From an uncultured Oscillospiraceae bacterium (GTDB lineage: Bacteria; Bacillota; Clostridia; Oscillospirales; Oscillospiraceae): a DNA stretch of 39,892 bases. The position numbers and the translations under genes were made by a program. Below the pieces are notes generated by a model. The model ran no database searches, had not been told where the DNA came from, and saw only the letters and a list, made by a program, of their open reading frames with translations. The stretch is taken from assembly GCA_947629955.1 (NCBI GenBank), contig CANRFT010000017.1:1-39892 (forward strand), in the 5' to 3' direction. How positions within the stretch are numbered: position 1 is the stretch's first letter; each line of letters opens with the position of its first letter. Positions 39,359 through 39,892 of the stretch are shown here, in pieces.

Positions 39359-39892
39359 CTACTCGGCGGAGATCATATAGTAGTAGACGGGCTGTCCGCC
39401 GGACAGCAGGGTGATCTCGGCGTTGGGGCAGGCCGCCTGGAAGACGGCCAGGGCCTCGTTCCCCTGCTCCTCGGTCACGTCCTCGCCGTAGAAGATGCTG
39501 ATGAACTCGGCCTCCCGGCAGGTCTTGGACTGGGCCAGCCGCTCCAGCAGGGTGTCGACGGTCTTGTCAGTGCCGAACAGCTGTCCGTCGGCCAGGGCCA
39601 TGTAATCCCCGGCGTGGATCTCGAAGCCGTCGAAATCGGAGTCCCGGGCGGCGTAGGTGATCTCAGCGGTGCGGACGTTCTTCATGGCGGCGGTCATGGT
39701 CTCCCGGTTGGTCTCCACCTCGGCATCGGGGTCCATGTTCAGCAGAGCGGTGATCCCCTGGGGCACCGTTTTGGAGGGCAGCACGATGACCTCCCGGCCC
39801 TCGATGAGGCCCACACACTGCTCGGCGGCCATGATGATGTTCTTGTTGTTGGGCAGCACGAACACCACCTCGGCGGGGGTGCGGGCGATCTC
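39359..39892 (-). CDS. C-terminal part of a YloV/FakA-like DAK2-domain protein (cut by window edge)
   Basis: The frame is open from the right edge to the stop, at least 177 residues. It contains FVLPNNKNIIMAAEQ, a hallmark of the C-terminal region of YloV/FakA. FakA is the ATP-binding subunit of fatty acid kinase, which phosphorylates fatty acids held by FakB. The N-terminal DAK2 kinase domain must lie outside the window. The apparent start at 39868 is just an internal GTG. Family identity rests on this C-terminal region. Confidence 0.85.
   Translation of the reverse strand, partial: EIARTPAEVVFVLPNNKNIIMAAEQCVGLIEGREVIVLPSKTVPQGITALLNMDPDAEVETNRETMTAAMKNVRTAEITYAARDSDFDGFEIHAGDYMALADGQLFGTDKTVDTLLERLAQSKTCREAEFISIFYGEDVTEEQGNEALAVFQAACPNAEITLLSGGQPVYYYMISAE

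Overview
The window looks like a chromosomal segment of a high-GC, endospore-forming Clostridia, most likely an Oscillospiraceae gut anaerobe of the Flavonifractor/Lawsonibacter kind. The evidence is a complete spoIIAA-spoIIAB-sigF operon, perfect Spo0A boxes, a valine T-box, a CIRCE element, RNase J, a WalR-like regulator and strong GC-rich codon use. This placement is inference from gene content. I see no rRNA, tRNA, CRISPR array, insertion sequence or prophage.

Layout. 1-2345 (minus): Nudix hydrolase, WalR-like regulator and the start of its histidine kinase (cut by the window edge). 2493-5491 (plus): a DUF815-type AAA+ ATPase, then a TetR-type regulator between two unknown membrane proteins. 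5615-10960 (minus): recG, a TetM-like GTPase fused to a Rae1/YacP-type NYN nuclease domain, and an AT-rich GyrI-like gene. 11200-15456 (plus): ribbon-helix-helix protein, ComF, lipase-like hydrolase, glnS, membrane protein. 15520-19575 (minus): RNase J with a long leader, an ECF sigma/membrane-protein pair, sfsA. 19801-20070 (plus): a small gene behind tandem Spo0A boxes. 20151-21218 (minus): P-loop ATPase. 21466-23881 (plus): MATE transporter and TtcA-like protein. 23939-28461 (minus): carbonic anhydrase, lysA-like decarboxylase, rlmH, walJ-like hydrolase, murA. 28825-32086 (plus): CIRCE-controlled htpG and a second ECF sigma/membrane-protein pair. 32135-35913: XRE repressor facing a 64-aa gene, then T-box valS and a small unknown gene. 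36042-39271 (plus): spoIIA operon, a GT2 glycosyltransferase and a repeat-containing helical protein. 39359-end (minus): the C-terminus of a YloV/FakA-type protein.

Most genes are housekeeping (translation, RNA decay, cell wall, recombination), mixed with small regulatory modules. The signals most worth following are the GTPase-nuclease fusion, the Spo0A-box promoter, a strong terminator inside the spoIIA leader, the operator between the XRE gene and the 64-aa gene, and the TetR-linked membrane cassette. Many start codons here are GTG or TTG and were chosen by Shine-Dalgarno (SD) spacing. About a dozen sigma-A promoters with exact 17-bp spacers can be read directly.
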